From NCBI GenBank assembly GCA_900552795.1, contig USBB01000010.1:1-64000 (forward strand): 64,000 nt of DNA, given 5' to 3'. Position numbers and translations under genes: made by a program. The notes beneath the pieces are model-generated. The model saw nothing but the letters and a program-made list of their open reading frames with translations. It was not told the origin of the DNA and did no database searches. Positions 52,130-61,675 of the stretch are shown piece by piece (position 1 is the first letter of the stretch; the number at the start of each line of letters is the position of its first letter). The stretch comes from an uncultured Eubacterium sp. (lineage in GTDB: Bacteria; Bacillota; Clostridia; Lachnospirales; Lachnospiraceae).

Positions 52130-52993
52130 TTATTTGTCTGAACCATCGCTGAAAAACTGTTTTACTGTATTTGAAACAGCAATCCCTTTATTATAACCAT
52201 CGTTATAAAGATTTTGTATTTTGGCTTTATCCTTTTCCATTCTTGAAAAACCATTAGTATCCTCAGGTCTTATAACTATAACGCGGCCATCCTTTTCATA
52301 TTTTGCAAGACGTTTGAGACATCTGTTGTAATTACCTGCTCTTTTTACAAGAGCTTTGGCTATCTCAGGATATTTCCGGTAAGCCCTTGCAATAGCTTTG
52401 GTTGAAGAAGTGGTTCTTTTTCTGTAGCCTGCTTCTCTTGTGAGAACAACCACCACCCGGTCACAACCATCATCAAAAGCCTTTTCAAAAGGGATTGAAT
52501 CGGAAAGACCCCCGTCAAGATAAGGTGTGTTATTAATGTAGATTAAAGGAAAAAGAATAGGAAGAGCACATGTCGCTTTTAAAACAGAACTGCTTTTGTC
52601 ATGTGCATCATATGGCATATATTCAGGCTTTCCTGTCAAAACATTGGTAACAACAGCATAAAATTCACCTTTATATGAATTGTATGTGTCATAATCAAAC
52701 GGAAGAATCTGGTTAGGCAGTATGTTGTATGCAAAATCAAGTCCGTAAAAGCATTTGTTTTTTGGGTTCAAAAGATTTCTTAAGCCCATATATCTTTTGT
52801 CTTGTCCATAATCAAGTATGAGCTTAAGATTCCGCCCTTTTTGCTTTGATATATATGACGCACCGTAAGCTGCTCCGGCTGAAACACCGATAATGTAATC
52901 AGGCATTATATTACTTTCAAGAAATGCATCCATGACGCCGCATGAAAATACAGTTCTGAAAGCGCCTCCCTCAAATACTATTCCAGTTTTCAT
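52130..52993 (-). CDS. Patatin-like phospholipase
   Basis: 287 residues; start at 52993 (MKTGIVFEGGAFRTVFSCGV) behind AAAGG, since the upstream extension lacks family homology. The oxyanion loop EGGAFRTVF, the nucleophile GVSAGA (Ser about residue 43) and the catalytic Asp in DGGLSDSIPF form the patatin Ser-Asp dyad. This is the RssA/YjjU-type group of cytoplasmic lipid acyl hydrolases. It precedes kdgF on the same strand by 45 bases, but a functional tie is not evident. Confidence 0.9.
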   Translation of the reverse strand: MKTGIVFEGGAFRTVFSCGVMDAFLESNIMPDYIIGVSAGAAYGASYISKQKGRNLKLILDYGQDKRYMGLRNLLNPKNKCFYGLDFAYNILPNQILPFDYDTYNSYKGEFYAVVTNVLTGKPEYMPYDAHDKSSSVLKATCALPILFPLIYINNTPYLDGGLSDSIPFEKAFDDGCDRVVVVLTREAGYRKRTTSSTKAIARAYRKYPEIAKALVKRAGNYNRCLKRLAKYEKDGRVIVIRPEDTNGFSRMEKDKAKIQNLYNDGYNKGIAVSNTVKQFFSDGSDK

Positions 52994-53236
52994 ATAAATT
53001 TGCCTTTCATTTATAGTTGTATATCCGATATGTGAGATTGCAAAAAGCAACCTGTTCGAAGCTTAAAAGATATACATGATTATATTTTCTACTTAATTTA
53101 TTATTATGTCAAGACTATAAATTCATTATATAACGTGTTCTTGTTAATAATCAGAAAAAGTATTATAATAAACAATGTATTGCATCTTTAATGAGCGATA
53201 ACATTATTGGCGCTAAAATGCGCAGAAGGAGTTACA

Positions 53237-53872
53237 ATGAAAGAAAAAACAGCAAAGACAAAAGAACTTGTGCTAATGGCGATGTTCACGGCAATTATTA
53301 TTGCAATGGCGTTTGTGCCTTATTTTGGGTACATACCGCTTGGATTTATGAATGCAACAATTATTCATATTCCTGTAATAATCGGAGCAATCGTTTTGGG
53401 ACCGAAAAAAGGAGCATTTTTGGGAGGAGTGTTTGGACTTACAAGTATGATTAATAATACATTTAATCCTAATCTTACTTCTTTTGTATTTTCGCCTTTT
53501 TACAGTGTAGGAGATGTTCATGGCAATTTTGCGAGTATAATAGTATGTATGGTACCTCGTATTTTGATAGGTGTGGTTGCATACTATGTGTACAAGGGTA
53601 TGCTTAAATTGTTTGCTAAATTTAAAGCGAAAAGTATAGCTGCCTTAGCGGTAGCAGGTGTTGCAGGGTCACTTACAAACACACTCCTTGTCATGAACGG
53701 GATTTATTTTTTGTTCGGAAGCAGTTATGCGGCAGCAAAAGGAATAGCTTTTGAGGCACTTTATGGTGTAATTTTGGGCGTTATAGGAACGCAGGGGGTT
53801 CCTGAGGCTATAGTTGCAGCTGTTCTTGTGATGGGAATCGGCAAGGCTTTGCTTGTTGCAGTAAAAAAATAA
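53237..53872 (+). CDS. ECF transporter S component, probably for pantothenate
   Basis: 211 residues with six hydrophobic helices. The N-terminal KELVLMAMFTAIIIAMAFVP holds the alanine-type motif used to dock the EcfT subunit. The start at ATG 53237 follows AAGGAG. The substrate is inferred from place: coaX and coaBC follow directly, so pantothenate (PanT-like) is the best guess. The shared EcfA/EcfT energising genes are not in the window. Confidence 0.82.
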   Translation: MKEKTAKTKELVLMAMFTAIIIAMAFVPYFGYIPLGFMNATIIHIPVIIGAIVLGPKKGAFLGGVFGLTSMINNTFNPNLTSFVFSPFYSVGDVHGNFASIIVCMVPRILIGVVAYYVYKGMLKLFAKFKAKSIAALAVAGVAGSLTNTLLVMNGIYFLFGSSYAAAKGIAFEALYGVILGVIGTQGVPEAIVAAVLVMGIGKALLVAVKK

Positions 53873-53890
53873 AAGATAGGAAAATATTTT

Positions 53891-54718
53891 ATGATAAGTA
53901 AAAGTGCAGATAAAACCGGTAAAGATATGGTACTTGCGATAGATATGGGAAATACCAATATTGTTATAGGATGTGTAAACAATGATAAGGTTATTTTTGA
54001 GGAGCGTCTTTCAACTGACAGAAATAAAACAGAACTTGAGTATGCGGTTATATTTAAGACAGTGCTTGAACTGTATAGAATAGATGTCAGCCGCATAAAG
54101 GGAACTATAATATCTTCAGTTGTTCCGCAGCTTGTAAATATTATAAAAATGGCGGTTGAAAAGATTACTCATGTGGCACCTATGGTCGTAGGTCCCGGAA
54201 TTAAGACGGGATTAAATATCCATATGGATGAGCCGAGAAGAGTCGGAGCGGATTTGGTTGTTGACGCAGTTGCGGCAATTAATGAGTATGGTACCCCGGC
54301 TATAATAATAGATGTCGGTACAGCTACAACAATGTCAGTTGTAGATATAAGCGGCAATTATCAGGGAGGAGTGATTTTGCCGGGAGCTCAGGTGGCACTC
54401 GATTCTTTGGTCGCAAGGACATCGCAGCTTCCAAGAATCAGTCTTGATTCTCCGGGAAATGTTATAGGCAAAAATACGGTTGACTGCATGAAGAGCGGAG
54501 TGATTTACGGATATGCTTCATGTATAGACGGTATGCTTGAAAGAATATCAGATGAGATGAATATTGAGCTTGATAAAATCAATGTTATTGCCACCGGAGG
54601 GCTTGCAAGGGTAATAGTTCCGGAATGTAAAAATAAAATTATAATTGACAATGCACTTTTGCTTAAAGGTCTGAAAATTATATATGATAAAAATGAGGTG
54701 TCAGATGTTAAAAGGTAA
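53891..54718 (+). CDS. coaX: Type III pantothenate kinase
   Basis: CoaX phosphorylates pantothenate, the first step to coenzyme A. The ASKHA-fold motifs are AIDMGNTNIVIGC (phosphate 1), GADLVVDAVAA (catalytic Asp) and IDVGTATTMSVVD (phosphate 2), with ATGGLARV near the end. The chosen start adds 12 residues before the usual MVLAIDMGNTN; the ATG at 53927 is an alternative. Its last 14 bases overlap coaBC. Confidence 0.94.
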   Translation: MISKSADKTGKDMVLAIDMGNTNIVIGCVNNDKVIFEERLSTDRNKTELEYAVIFKTVLELYRIDVSRIKGTIISSVVPQLVNIIKMAVEKITHVAPMVVGPGIKTGLNIHMDEPRRVGADLVVDAVAAINEYGTPAIIIDVGTATTMSVVDISGNYQGGVILPGAQVALDSLVARTSQLPRISLDSPGNVIGKNTVDCMKSGVIYGYASCIDGMLERISDEMNIELDKINVIATGGLARVIVPECKNKIIIDNALLLKGLKIIYDKNEVSDVKR

Positions 54719-55955
54719 AAACGTAATATTGGGAGTTACAGGAAGTATTGCAGCATACAAGGCTGCATATCTTGCGAGCAGTTTAAAAAAGCTGTCGTGC
54801 AATGTTGATGTAATAATGACTGCAAATGCGGCAAATTTTATTAATCCTATTACATTTGAGACATTAACAGGTAATAAGTGTCTTACAGATACATTTGACA
54901 GAAATTTTCAGTACAATGTTGAGCATGTTTCGCTTGCAAAAAAAGCAGATTTAATAATTGTTGCGCCGGCTTCAGCTAATTTTATCGGTAAGGCGGCAAA
55001 TGGTATAGCAGATGATATGCTTACGACAACATTTATGGCGTGCGATGGTGCAAAGTGTAAGAAACTGGTGTCGCCGGCAATGAATACAAATATGTACAAT
55101 AACCCGATAGTTAAAGATAATATGAAAAAGCTTGAAGATTATGGAGTTGAGGTTATAAAGCCGGCGTGCGGATATCTGGCATGCGGAGATACGGGAGACG
55201 GTAAAATGCCTGAGCCTGAGAATCTGCTTTCATACATATTAAGAGAGCTTGAATTTGAAAAGGACATGAAAGGACTGAAGGTGGTTGTGACAGCCGGCCC
55301 CACACAGGAGGCCATTGATCCTGTAAGGTTTATATCAAATCATTCAACGGGTAAGATGGGATATGCCATTGCAAGAAATGCTATGTTAAGGGGGGCAGAT
55401 GTCACGCTTATTTCAGGTAAAACACAGCTTAGCGAGGTGCCTTTTGTAAATATGGTAAATGTATGTTCTGCACAGGAAATGTATGAGGCAGTTATGAAAT
55501 ATTCTGAAACGGCCGATATAATTGTAAAAGCGGCAGCAGTTGCAGATTATACACCCAAGGAAGTCAGCAGCCAAAAAATCAAGAAAAAAGATTCTGATAT
55601 GTCAATAGAGCTTAAAAGAACTAATGATATAATAGGAACGCTTGGAGCAAATAAGAAAAAAGGGCAGTTTATATGCGGCTTTTCAATGGAGACGCAAAAT
55701 ATGCTTGAAAATTCAAAAGCTAAGCTTGCAAAGAAAAATCTTGACATGATAGTTGCAAATAACTTAAAGGTTCAGGGCGCAGGATTTGGCACGGATACCA
55801 ACATAGTTACGATTATTACAAATGACGAATGTATACCGCTTGATAAGATGAGCAAAGACGAGGTGGCTTCAAAATTATTTGATGTCATTCTTAATAAGAT
55901 TACAGTGTCAAAAGGTCTTGAGCCCACTTGTGCTTGCACAATAGTGGGGGAATGA
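54705..55955 (+). CDS. coaBC: Bifunctional phosphopantothenoylcysteine synthetase/decarboxylase, 3' end from a repeat
   Basis: CoaC domain (1-185): GVTGSIAAYKAAYLASSL, the flavin-binding ASANFIGKAANGIADDML and the catalytic PAMNTNMY. CoaB domain (190-395): VTAGPTQEAIDPVRFISNHS, AAAVADYTPK and the KLAKKNLDMIVANN end. Start ATG 54705 behind GAGGTG. The last 18 residues, ITVSKGLEPTCACTIVGE, are read from element copy D, which begins at 55899; the natural C terminus has been replaced. CoaBC homologues end within about 15 residues of this point, so function is probably kept. Confidence 0.94.
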   Translation: MLKGKNVILGVTGSIAAYKAAYLASSLKKLSCNVDVIMTANAANFINPITFETLTGNKCLTDTFDRNFQYNVEHVSLAKKADLIIVAPASANFIGKAANGIADDMLTTTFMACDGAKCKKLVSPAMNTNMYNNPIVKDNMKKLEDYGVEVIKPACGYLACGDTGDGKMPEPENLLSYILRELEFEKDMKGLKVVVTAGPTQEAIDPVRFISNHSTGKMGYAIARNAMLRGADVTLISGKTQLSEVPFVNMVNVCSAQEMYEAVMKYSETADIIVKAAAVADYTPKEVSSQKIKKKDSDMSIELKRTNDIIGTLGANKKKGQFICGFSMETQNMLENSKAKLAKKNLDMIVANNLKVQGAGFGTDTNIVTIITNDECIPLDKMSKDEVASKLFDVILNKITVSKGLEPTCACTIVGE

Positions 55956-56089
55956 CCTTGGGACACGCCCAAAATGAGCATAAAAGTGGAGCGTAAGCTT
56001 CACGATATGCGAATGTTGGGTAGGATTGTGGGAGTGCGAAGCACGAAACAATCCGTGTAATCAAAATTAGGGTGTTTTGACACCCTAAT
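55899..56089 (+). repeat. 191-bp dispersed element, copy D, overlapping coaBC
   Basis: The same length and core as copy C over its full extent. It is flanked by CTTAATAAG (55890-55898) and TTTAATAAG (56090-56098), a 9-bp duplication with one mismatch. Its first 57 bases are the end of the coaBC reading frame. It lies 29 bases before the next gene and so also forms its leader. Confidence 0.9.
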
Positions 56090-56118
56090 TTTAATAAGAC
56101 GAAAAGTGAGGAGAATCT

Positions 56119-57783
56119 ATGAAAAAAATCAGACCTAAGTTTATTGCGATTTCTGCATTAGTCATTGCAGCCGTAGCTTTTATTTATTATTATGCTGCAT
56201 TGCCGCCTATAAATATTCATGCACCGGGCTTTTGGAAATTTATTATATTTTTGTGCGTTGTTGGCGTTGTGCTGTCAGCATTGTTTAACATTAAAGGTAC
56301 TAAGCCTAAATATAAGCGTGTAAGAGGTGTTGATAAGGAAACTTTTGAGTTTGAATATAAGACACCGGCAGGAAGAGGTATTTTAAAAGCCAGCATAATA
56401 ATAACCTTTATCGTAGTTGGAATTTTTCTGATAGGCTCAATTTTATCATCTGAGATAGTAAATGCATCAAAGTATCATAATCTTTTAACGGTTGAGAACA
56501 GAGAATTTTCAGAAGATATAAAAGAAGTGTCTTATGACCAGATACCTATTCTTGATAAACAGTCAGCAACTAATATAGGCAACAGAGTTATGGGAACAAT
56601 GGTTGATATGGTATCGCAGTTTGAGGTAAGTGATGCATATTCACAGATAAATTACAACAACAAACCTGTAAGAGTATCACCGTTGGAATACGGAAGTATA
56701 ATAAAATGGTTTACAAACAGTTCAAAAGGAATACCGGGTTATATAAGGATAGATATGACAACTCAGGAAGCTGAATGTGTACGACTTGAGCAGAAAATTA
56801 AGTATTCAAAGAGTGATCATTTCCAGAGAAATATTTACAGACATTTGAGATTTGCCTATCCGACATATATTTTTGATGAAATAAATTTCGAGATAGATGA
56901 AGAAGGAACACCATATTGGATATGTCCTGTAAAAAAATATAACATAGGCCTTTTCGGAGGTGTTACTGTAGGAAGAGTAGTGCTTTGTAATGCAGTTACG
57001 GGAGAAATGCAGGATTATGCTATTGAAGATGTTCCTTCATGGGTTGATAAGGTATTTTCAGCCGAGATGCTTATAGGACTTTATGATTACTATGGTGAAC
57101 TGAAGCATGGATATTTTAACAGCATACTCGGACAAAAGGATTGTTTGAGGACAACTGACGGTTATAATTATATAGCTCTTGATGATGATGTGTGGGTTTA
57201 CACAGGTGTTACTTCAGTAGGTCAGGACGAGTCAAACGTGGGCTTTGTGCTTATGAATCAGAGAACAATGGAAACAAGATATTATGAGATTTCAGGAGCT
57301 GATGAAAATTCTGCGATGTCATCGGCGGAAGGTAAGGTTCAGCATCTTGGCTATAAAGCAACATTTCCTATTATTATAAATGTGAGCGATCAGCCGACAT
57401 ATTTTATGGCATTAAAAGACAGCGCAGGACTTGTAAAATCATATGCGATGTTAAATATTGAAAAATATCAGACTGTGGCAATTGGCGATACTGTAAGTGA
57501 GTGTGAGGCAAGCTATGTAAAGATGCTTAATGATAACGGAATAGCACAGGAAAAGCCGGTTGAAAAACAGACAATTACCGGAAAAATTCAAAAGATTGTT
57601 CCGACAGTAACAGACGGAAATTCGCATTATTATATAATTCTTGAAAACAGTAAGACTATCTATGATGTGACTGTTAAAGATAATCCTGCTATTATAAATT
57701 ATGTCACAGGAGATGAGATTACTTTAAGCTATGAGCAGGAAGCGCAGCTTAGTGCGGCAGATGTTGTTGTAAAGCAGCCATAA
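56119..57783 (+). CDS. Large membrane-anchored protein of unknown function
   Basis: 554 residues. Three hydrophobic helices lie in the first 120 residues (about 9-30, 38-57 and 90-112); the remaining 430 residues are probably outside the membrane and rich in beta-structure. Motifs such as FRHLRFAYPTYIFDEINFEI and IGLFGGVTVGRVVLCNAVTG look like two domains of a CvpA-unrelated, clostridial family that I do not recognise. A ribosome site GTGAGGAG precedes it. It has no terminator, but a T-box transcript starts 42 bases later. Confidence 0.6.
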   Translation: MKKIRPKFIAISALVIAAVAFIYYYAALPPINIHAPGFWKFIIFLCVVGVVLSALFNIKGTKPKYKRVRGVDKETFEFEYKTPAGRGILKASIIITFIVVGIFLIGSILSSEIVNASKYHNLLTVENREFSEDIKEVSYDQIPILDKQSATNIGNRVMGTMVDMVSQFEVSDAYSQINYNNKPVRVSPLEYGSIIKWFTNSSKGIPGYIRIDMTTQEAECVRLEQKIKYSKSDHFQRNIYRHLRFAYPTYIFDEINFEIDEEGTPYWICPVKKYNIGLFGGVTVGRVVLCNAVTGEMQDYAIEDVPSWVDKVFSAEMLIGLYDYYGELKHGYFNSILGQKDCLRTTDGYNYIALDDDVWVYTGVTSVGQDESNVGFVLMNQRTMETRYYEISGADENSAMSSAEGKVQHLGYKATFPIIINVSDQPTYFMALKDSAGLVKSYAMLNIEKYQTVAIGDTVSECEASYVKMLNDNGIAQEKPVEKQTITGKIQKIVPTVTDGNSHYYIILENSKTIYDVTVKDNPAIINYVTGDEITLSYEQEAQLSAADVVVKQP

Positions 57784-57824
57784 AATCAAGTATTAAAAAT
57801 ATCAGAAATATTAAAACAGCTTTC

Positions 57825-57852
57825 TTGACAAATAAAAATGAAATGCTATACT
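57825..57852 (+). promoter_or_regulatory. Promoter of the thrS T-box transcript
   Basis: TTGACA (57825-57830), a 16-base spacer and TATACT (57847-57852). Confidence 0.8.
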
Positions 57853-57859
57853 GGATAAA

Positions 57860-58111
57860 GAAATTTAAAATGACAACGCGTTGATGAGACGAGTAACATG
57901 TGAAAACGTTCAGAGAGAGGTGCACCTGCTGAAAGTACCTTACGCGGAAACATGCGAAGACTACCTCGGAGTGCCTTTAATACAGGCCGTTGATTACGTT
58001 ACAATCATATTTGAGTGGCTGTGATATTATTGTTTAATATCCGGCAAGCAGGGTGGAACCGCGGATTAATCGTCCCATGCTAAAGTTTAATACTTTGGCA
58101 TGGGATTTTTT
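57860..58111 (+). ncRNA. T-box riboswitch controlling thrS
   Basis: The leader contains the T-box sequence AGGGTGGAACCGCGG (58050-58064), which pairs with uncharged tRNA ends, an upstream Stem I with GACGAGTAA and AGAGAGAGGTGC elements, and a terminator stem TCCCATGC/GCATGGGA (58073-58080, 58098-58105) followed by T6. ACTACC near 57960 in the Stem I 3' side offers Thr codons ACT or ACC as specifier; I cannot fix which is used. Uncharged tRNA-Thr should prevent termination and raise thrS expression. Confidence 0.92.
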
Positions 58112-58121
58112 ATTTTATAGG

Positions 58122-58145
58122 ATTACAGTGTCAAAACACCCTAAT
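58122..58145 (+). repeat. 24-bp remnant of the dispersed element (copy F)
   Basis: ATTACAGTGTCAAAACACCCTAAT joins the two ends of the element with nothing between them. With its flanks TTTATAGG and CCTATAAA it forms a long near-perfect palindrome between the T-box terminator and the thrS ribosome site. Confidence 0.8.
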
Positions 58146-58194
58146 CCTATAAAGTAATTCAGGAGTATAAAGATTCAGATTGGAGGATTAGAAA

Positions 58195-60147
58195 ATGAAA
58201 ATTACACTTAAGGATGGCTCTGTAAAAGAGTATTCACAGGCAATGTCAATTATTGATGTTGCATCAGACATAAGCGAAGGACTTGCAAGAATGGCATGTG
58301 CAGGCGAGGTTGACGGAAAAGTTGAAGATTTAAGAACTATAGTAGATAAAGACTGTGAGTTAAGTATACTTACATTTAACGATGAGGCAGGTAAGGCAGC
58401 TTACAGACACACATGTTCACACGTGCTGGCTGAGGCTGTAAAGAGACTTTATCCTGAGGCTAAGCTTGCAATCGGACCATCTATTGATACAGGATTTTAT
58501 TATGATTTTGATCATGAGTCTTTTTCAAGAGAGGATCTCGATAAAATCGAGGCTGAGATGAAGAAAATTATCAAAGAGGGAGCAGCCATAGAAAGATTTG
58601 AACTGCCTCGTCAGGAAGCGATAGAATTTATGGAAAAGAAAGACGAGCCATATAAGGTTGAGCTTATAAAGGATCTTCCTGAGGATGCTGTGATAAGCTT
58701 CTACAGCCAGGGAGATTTTACAGATCTTTGTGCAGGACCTCATCTTATGAATACAAAGCAGATTAAAGCATTTAAGCTTATTTCCTCATCAGGTGCATAC
58801 TGGAGAGGTTCAGAGAAGAATAAAATGCTTACAAGAATTTACGGAACAGCATTTTCAAAGAAAGCGGAACTTGAAGAATATCTCGAATATCTTGAAAATA
58901 TTAAATTGCGCGACCACAATAAGCTCGGACGTGAAATGGAAATCTTTACAACAGTAGACGTTATAGGACAGGGACTTCCGCTTATAATGCCGAATGGTGT
59001 AATTATTATGAACGAGCTTAAGCGCTGGGTAGAGGACGAGGAAACAAAGAGAGGCTATATGAGAACACAGACGCCTCTTATGGCAAAATCTGATTTGTAC
59101 AAGATATCAGGACATTGGGATCATTATAAGGATGGAATGTTCGTACTCGGCGATGAAGAAAAAGACAGTGAGGTATATGCACTTCGTCCTATGACATGTC
59201 CGTTCCAGTATTATGTATATAAAGCAAGTCAGAAAAGTTACAGAGATTTGCCTTGCAGATATGGTGAAACTTCAACATTATTCAGAAATGAAGATTCAGG
59301 AGAAATGCACGGTCTTACAAGAGTGCGTCAGTTTACTATTTCAGAGGGACATCTTATAGTAAGACCTGACCAGATGGTTGAGGAATTTAAGGGATGTATC
59401 GCTCTTGCACAGTATTGCCTTAAGACACTCGGGGTTGAGGAAGATGTAACATATCATTTGTCTAAGTGGGATCCTTCAAATAAAGAAAAATATATCGGTG
59501 AGCCTGAGGTTTGGGAAGAGACACAGCAACATATAAGAGACGTGCTGAATGAGCTTGAAATTCCGTTTGTGGAAGATGAGGGCGAGGCTGCTTTTTATGG
59601 ACCTAAGGTAGATATTAATGCGAAGAATGTATATGGTAAGGAAGATACAATGATTACAATTCAGTGGGACGCTCTTTTGGCAGAACAGTTTGATATGTAT
59701 TACATTGATGAAAATGGTGAAAAGAAGAGACCATACATTATTCACAGAACTGCAATGGGATGCTATGAGCGTACGATTGCATGGCTTATTGAGAAATATT
59801 CAGGATTATTGCCGACATGGCTCTGCCCTGAGCAGGTAAGAGTACTGCCTATTTCTGAAAAGTATGCTGATTATGCTAAAAAGGTAAGTGATACGCTTGT
59901 TGAAAATGGAGTAAGAAGCAGTGTTGATAACCGTTCTGAAAAGATTGGCTTTAAGATAAGAGATGCTAGATTAAAGAGAGTTCCTTATATGCTTGTAGTA
60001 GGCGAGAAAGAGCAGGAGACAGGACTTGTTTCTGTAAGAAGCCGTTATGAGGGCGATGAGGGACAGAAAAATCTTGATACATTTGTAAATGAAATCTGTA
60101 AAGAAATAAGAACTAAAGAGATAAGAAAAATCAATGCAAAAGACTGA
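58195..60147 (+). CDS. thrS: Threonyl-tRNA synthetase
   Basis: Class II synthetase charging tRNA-Thr. TGS domain (1-60), editing domain with HTCSHVLAEAVKRL (HxxxH) and a later CAGPH, catalytic core with motif 2 RNEDSGEMHGLTRVRQF and motif 3 CYERTIAWLIEK, and a C-terminal anticodon-binding domain. Length is 650. The start follows TTGGAGGATTAG. It is under the T-box leader just upstream. Confidence 0.97.
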   Translation: MKITLKDGSVKEYSQAMSIIDVASDISEGLARMACAGEVDGKVEDLRTIVDKDCELSILTFNDEAGKAAYRHTCSHVLAEAVKRLYPEAKLAIGPSIDTGFYYDFDHESFSREDLDKIEAEMKKIIKEGAAIERFELPRQEAIEFMEKKDEPYKVELIKDLPEDAVISFYSQGDFTDLCAGPHLMNTKQIKAFKLISSSGAYWRGSEKNKMLTRIYGTAFSKKAELEEYLEYLENIKLRDHNKLGREMEIFTTVDVIGQGLPLIMPNGVIIMNELKRWVEDEETKRGYMRTQTPLMAKSDLYKISGHWDHYKDGMFVLGDEEKDSEVYALRPMTCPFQYYVYKASQKSYRDLPCRYGETSTLFRNEDSGEMHGLTRVRQFTISEGHLIVRPDQMVEEFKGCIALAQYCLKTLGVEEDVTYHLSKWDPSNKEKYIGEPEVWEETQQHIRDVLNELEIPFVEDEGEAAFYGPKVDINAKNVYGKEDTMITIQWDALLAEQFDMYYIDENGEKKRPYIIHRTAMGCYERTIAWLIEKYSGLLPTWLCPEQVRVLPISEKYADYAKKVSDTLVENGVRSSVDNRSEKIGFKIRDARLKRVPYMLVVGEKEQETGLVSVRSRYEGDEGQKNLDTFVNEICKEIRTKEIRKINAKD

Positions 60148-60195
60148 TTTTCAGTAAAATTTCCGTACAATTTCAACTTTTTAGCCAAATATAAG

Positions 60196-60224
60196 TTGAT
60201 AATATCTTGTTATTATAGTACTAT
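60196..60224 (+). promoter_or_regulatory. Promoter of the GH105 gene
   Basis: TTGATA (60196-60201), a 17-base spacer and TACTAT (60219-60224). Confidence 0.5.
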
Positions 60225-60260
60225 AGACATAACAAATTTTTTGTAAAGGAACAATAGAAA

Positions 60261-61403
60261 ATGGATATTATAGTAAAGTATATTGATGAACTTCTTGAGA
60301 AGAGTACACCTGAAGCTCCTATGTGGAACATAGAGAAGTTAAAGCAGGGAATGAAGTCAACATGGAATTATATTGACGGATGTATGATTAAGGCAGTACT
60401 TGAGATGTATGCTATTTCAAAGGATGAAAAGTACTTGAAATTTGCGGATGATTTTATTGATTACCGTGTAAATGAAGATGGTACTATTGACGGTTATAAT
60501 GTTGGTGAAAAAAATATTGATAACGTCAATGCAGGTAAGACTTTATTTGAACTGTATGATATTACAGGAAAAGAAAAGTACAGAAAAGCTATTGATTTAG
60601 TTTACAGCCAGATAGAGATTATGCCAAGATGTGAATCAGGTAATTTCTGGCATAAGGATATCTATCCAAATCAGGTATGGCTTGATGGAATGTATATGGG
60701 ACAGCCATTTTACATGGAATATGAGACAAGATTTAACAACAGGAAGAACTATGATGATATATTCTCACAGTTTAAGTTTGTTATAGAGAATTTAAGAAAT
60801 CCGCTTAACGGACTTTATTTCCATGCTATGGATACAAGCAGAGAGGCATTCTGGTGTGATAAGGTTACAGGTCTTTCACAGCTCACATGGCTTAGAGCTA
60901 TCGGCTGGTATTCTATGTCTTTACTTGATACTTTGGACAAGGTTGATAATTCAGACCATAAGTATGACGCAGAATGCAAGATGCTTCAGGATGCTTATGC
61001 AGATCTCATGGAATCAATGATTAAATATCAGGATGAGAGCGGTATGTGGTATCAGGTTGTAAATTATGGCGGAATGGACAAGAATTATCTTGAGACAAGC
61101 GGAAGTGCTATAATGGCTTACTCATTGTTTAAGGGTGTTCGTCTCGGATATCTTCCTGAGTCATATGCACAGTATGCAGAGAAAGCTATTAATGGTATCT
61201 GTGATAAGTATCTTAATACAAGCGAGGGTAATATGTCTCTTGGTGGTATATGTCTTGTTGCAGGTCTTGGCGGTAAGGGAAGAAGATCAGGTACATATGA
61301 ATATTATATGTCAGAGCCTATTGTAGAAGATGATGCTAAAGGCGTTGGTCCTTTCTTACTTGCTTATACAGAACTTCTTAGATACAAAAACAAAAATAAT
61401 TAA
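60261..61403 (+). CDS. GH105 unsaturated rhamnogalacturonyl hydrolase
   Basis: 380 residues, no signal peptide, so cytoplasmic. The (alpha/alpha)6-barrel is recognised from NQVWLDGMYMGQPFYMEY with the catalytic Asp (about residue 140), WLRAIGWYSMSLLDTL and TSGSAIMAYSLFKGVRLGYL. Enzymes of this family (YteR type) remove unsaturated galacturonate from rhamnogalacturonan fragments that lyases have made. With a GH43 enzyme 1.3 kb on and KdgF in the same window it points to use of pectin side chains. Confidence 0.9.
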   Translation: MDIIVKYIDELLEKSTPEAPMWNIEKLKQGMKSTWNYIDGCMIKAVLEMYAISKDEKYLKFADDFIDYRVNEDGTIDGYNVGEKNIDNVNAGKTLFELYDITGKEKYRKAIDLVYSQIEIMPRCESGNFWHKDIYPNQVWLDGMYMGQPFYMEYETRFNNRKNYDDIFSQFKFVIENLRNPLNGLYFHAMDTSREAFWCDKVTGLSQLTWLRAIGWYSMSLLDTLDKVDNSDHKYDAECKMLQDAYADLMESMIKYQDESGMWYQVVNYGGMDKNYLETSGSAIMAYSLFKGVRLGYLPESYAQYAEKAINGICDKYLNTSEGNMSLGGICLVAGLGGKGRRSGTYEYYMSEPIVEDDAKGVGPFLLAYTELLRYKNKNN

Positions 61404-61425
61404 TAAATGCAACTTAGTTTTTATG

Positions 61426-61458
61426 CGGGGGTCGGTTTATATCTGACTCCCGATTTTT
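61426..61458 (+). terminator. Intrinsic terminator of the GH105 gene
   Basis: CGGGGGTC pairs with GACTCCCG (one G-T pair), then ATTTTT. Element copy E starts 11 bases later. Confidence 0.8.
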
Positions 61459-61468
61459 AGTTTATATT

Positions 61469-61630
61469 ATTACAGTGTCAAAAGGTCTTGAACGCTTGCA
61501 TGGTAGTGGGGCAATGACCTTGGGACACGCCCCAAAATTGGAGTATAATGCGAATGTTTGGGTGGATTGTGGGAGTGCGAAGCACGAAACAATCCGTGTA
61601 ATCTTAATTAGGGTGTTTTAATACCATAAT
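61469..61630 (+). repeat. Dispersed element, copy E (162 bp)
   Basis: Starts ATTACAGTGTCAAAAGGTC and ends ATACCATAAT. It has lost the second hairpin and part of the first, and the third hairpin GGATTGT/ACAATCC with GTGC-GAA-GCAC is intact. The ends have drifted and no flanking duplication is visible, so it is probably an old copy. Confidence 0.8.
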
Positions 61631-61675
61631 TATGTATAAGTGCGTAATAGAGAATAGTGTGAAAAGAGGATTAAT

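Noticed and set aside
52994..53050. 19-residue longer start of the patatin-like protein
   Set aside because: The added residues have no family similarity, and the inner ATG has a ribosome site.
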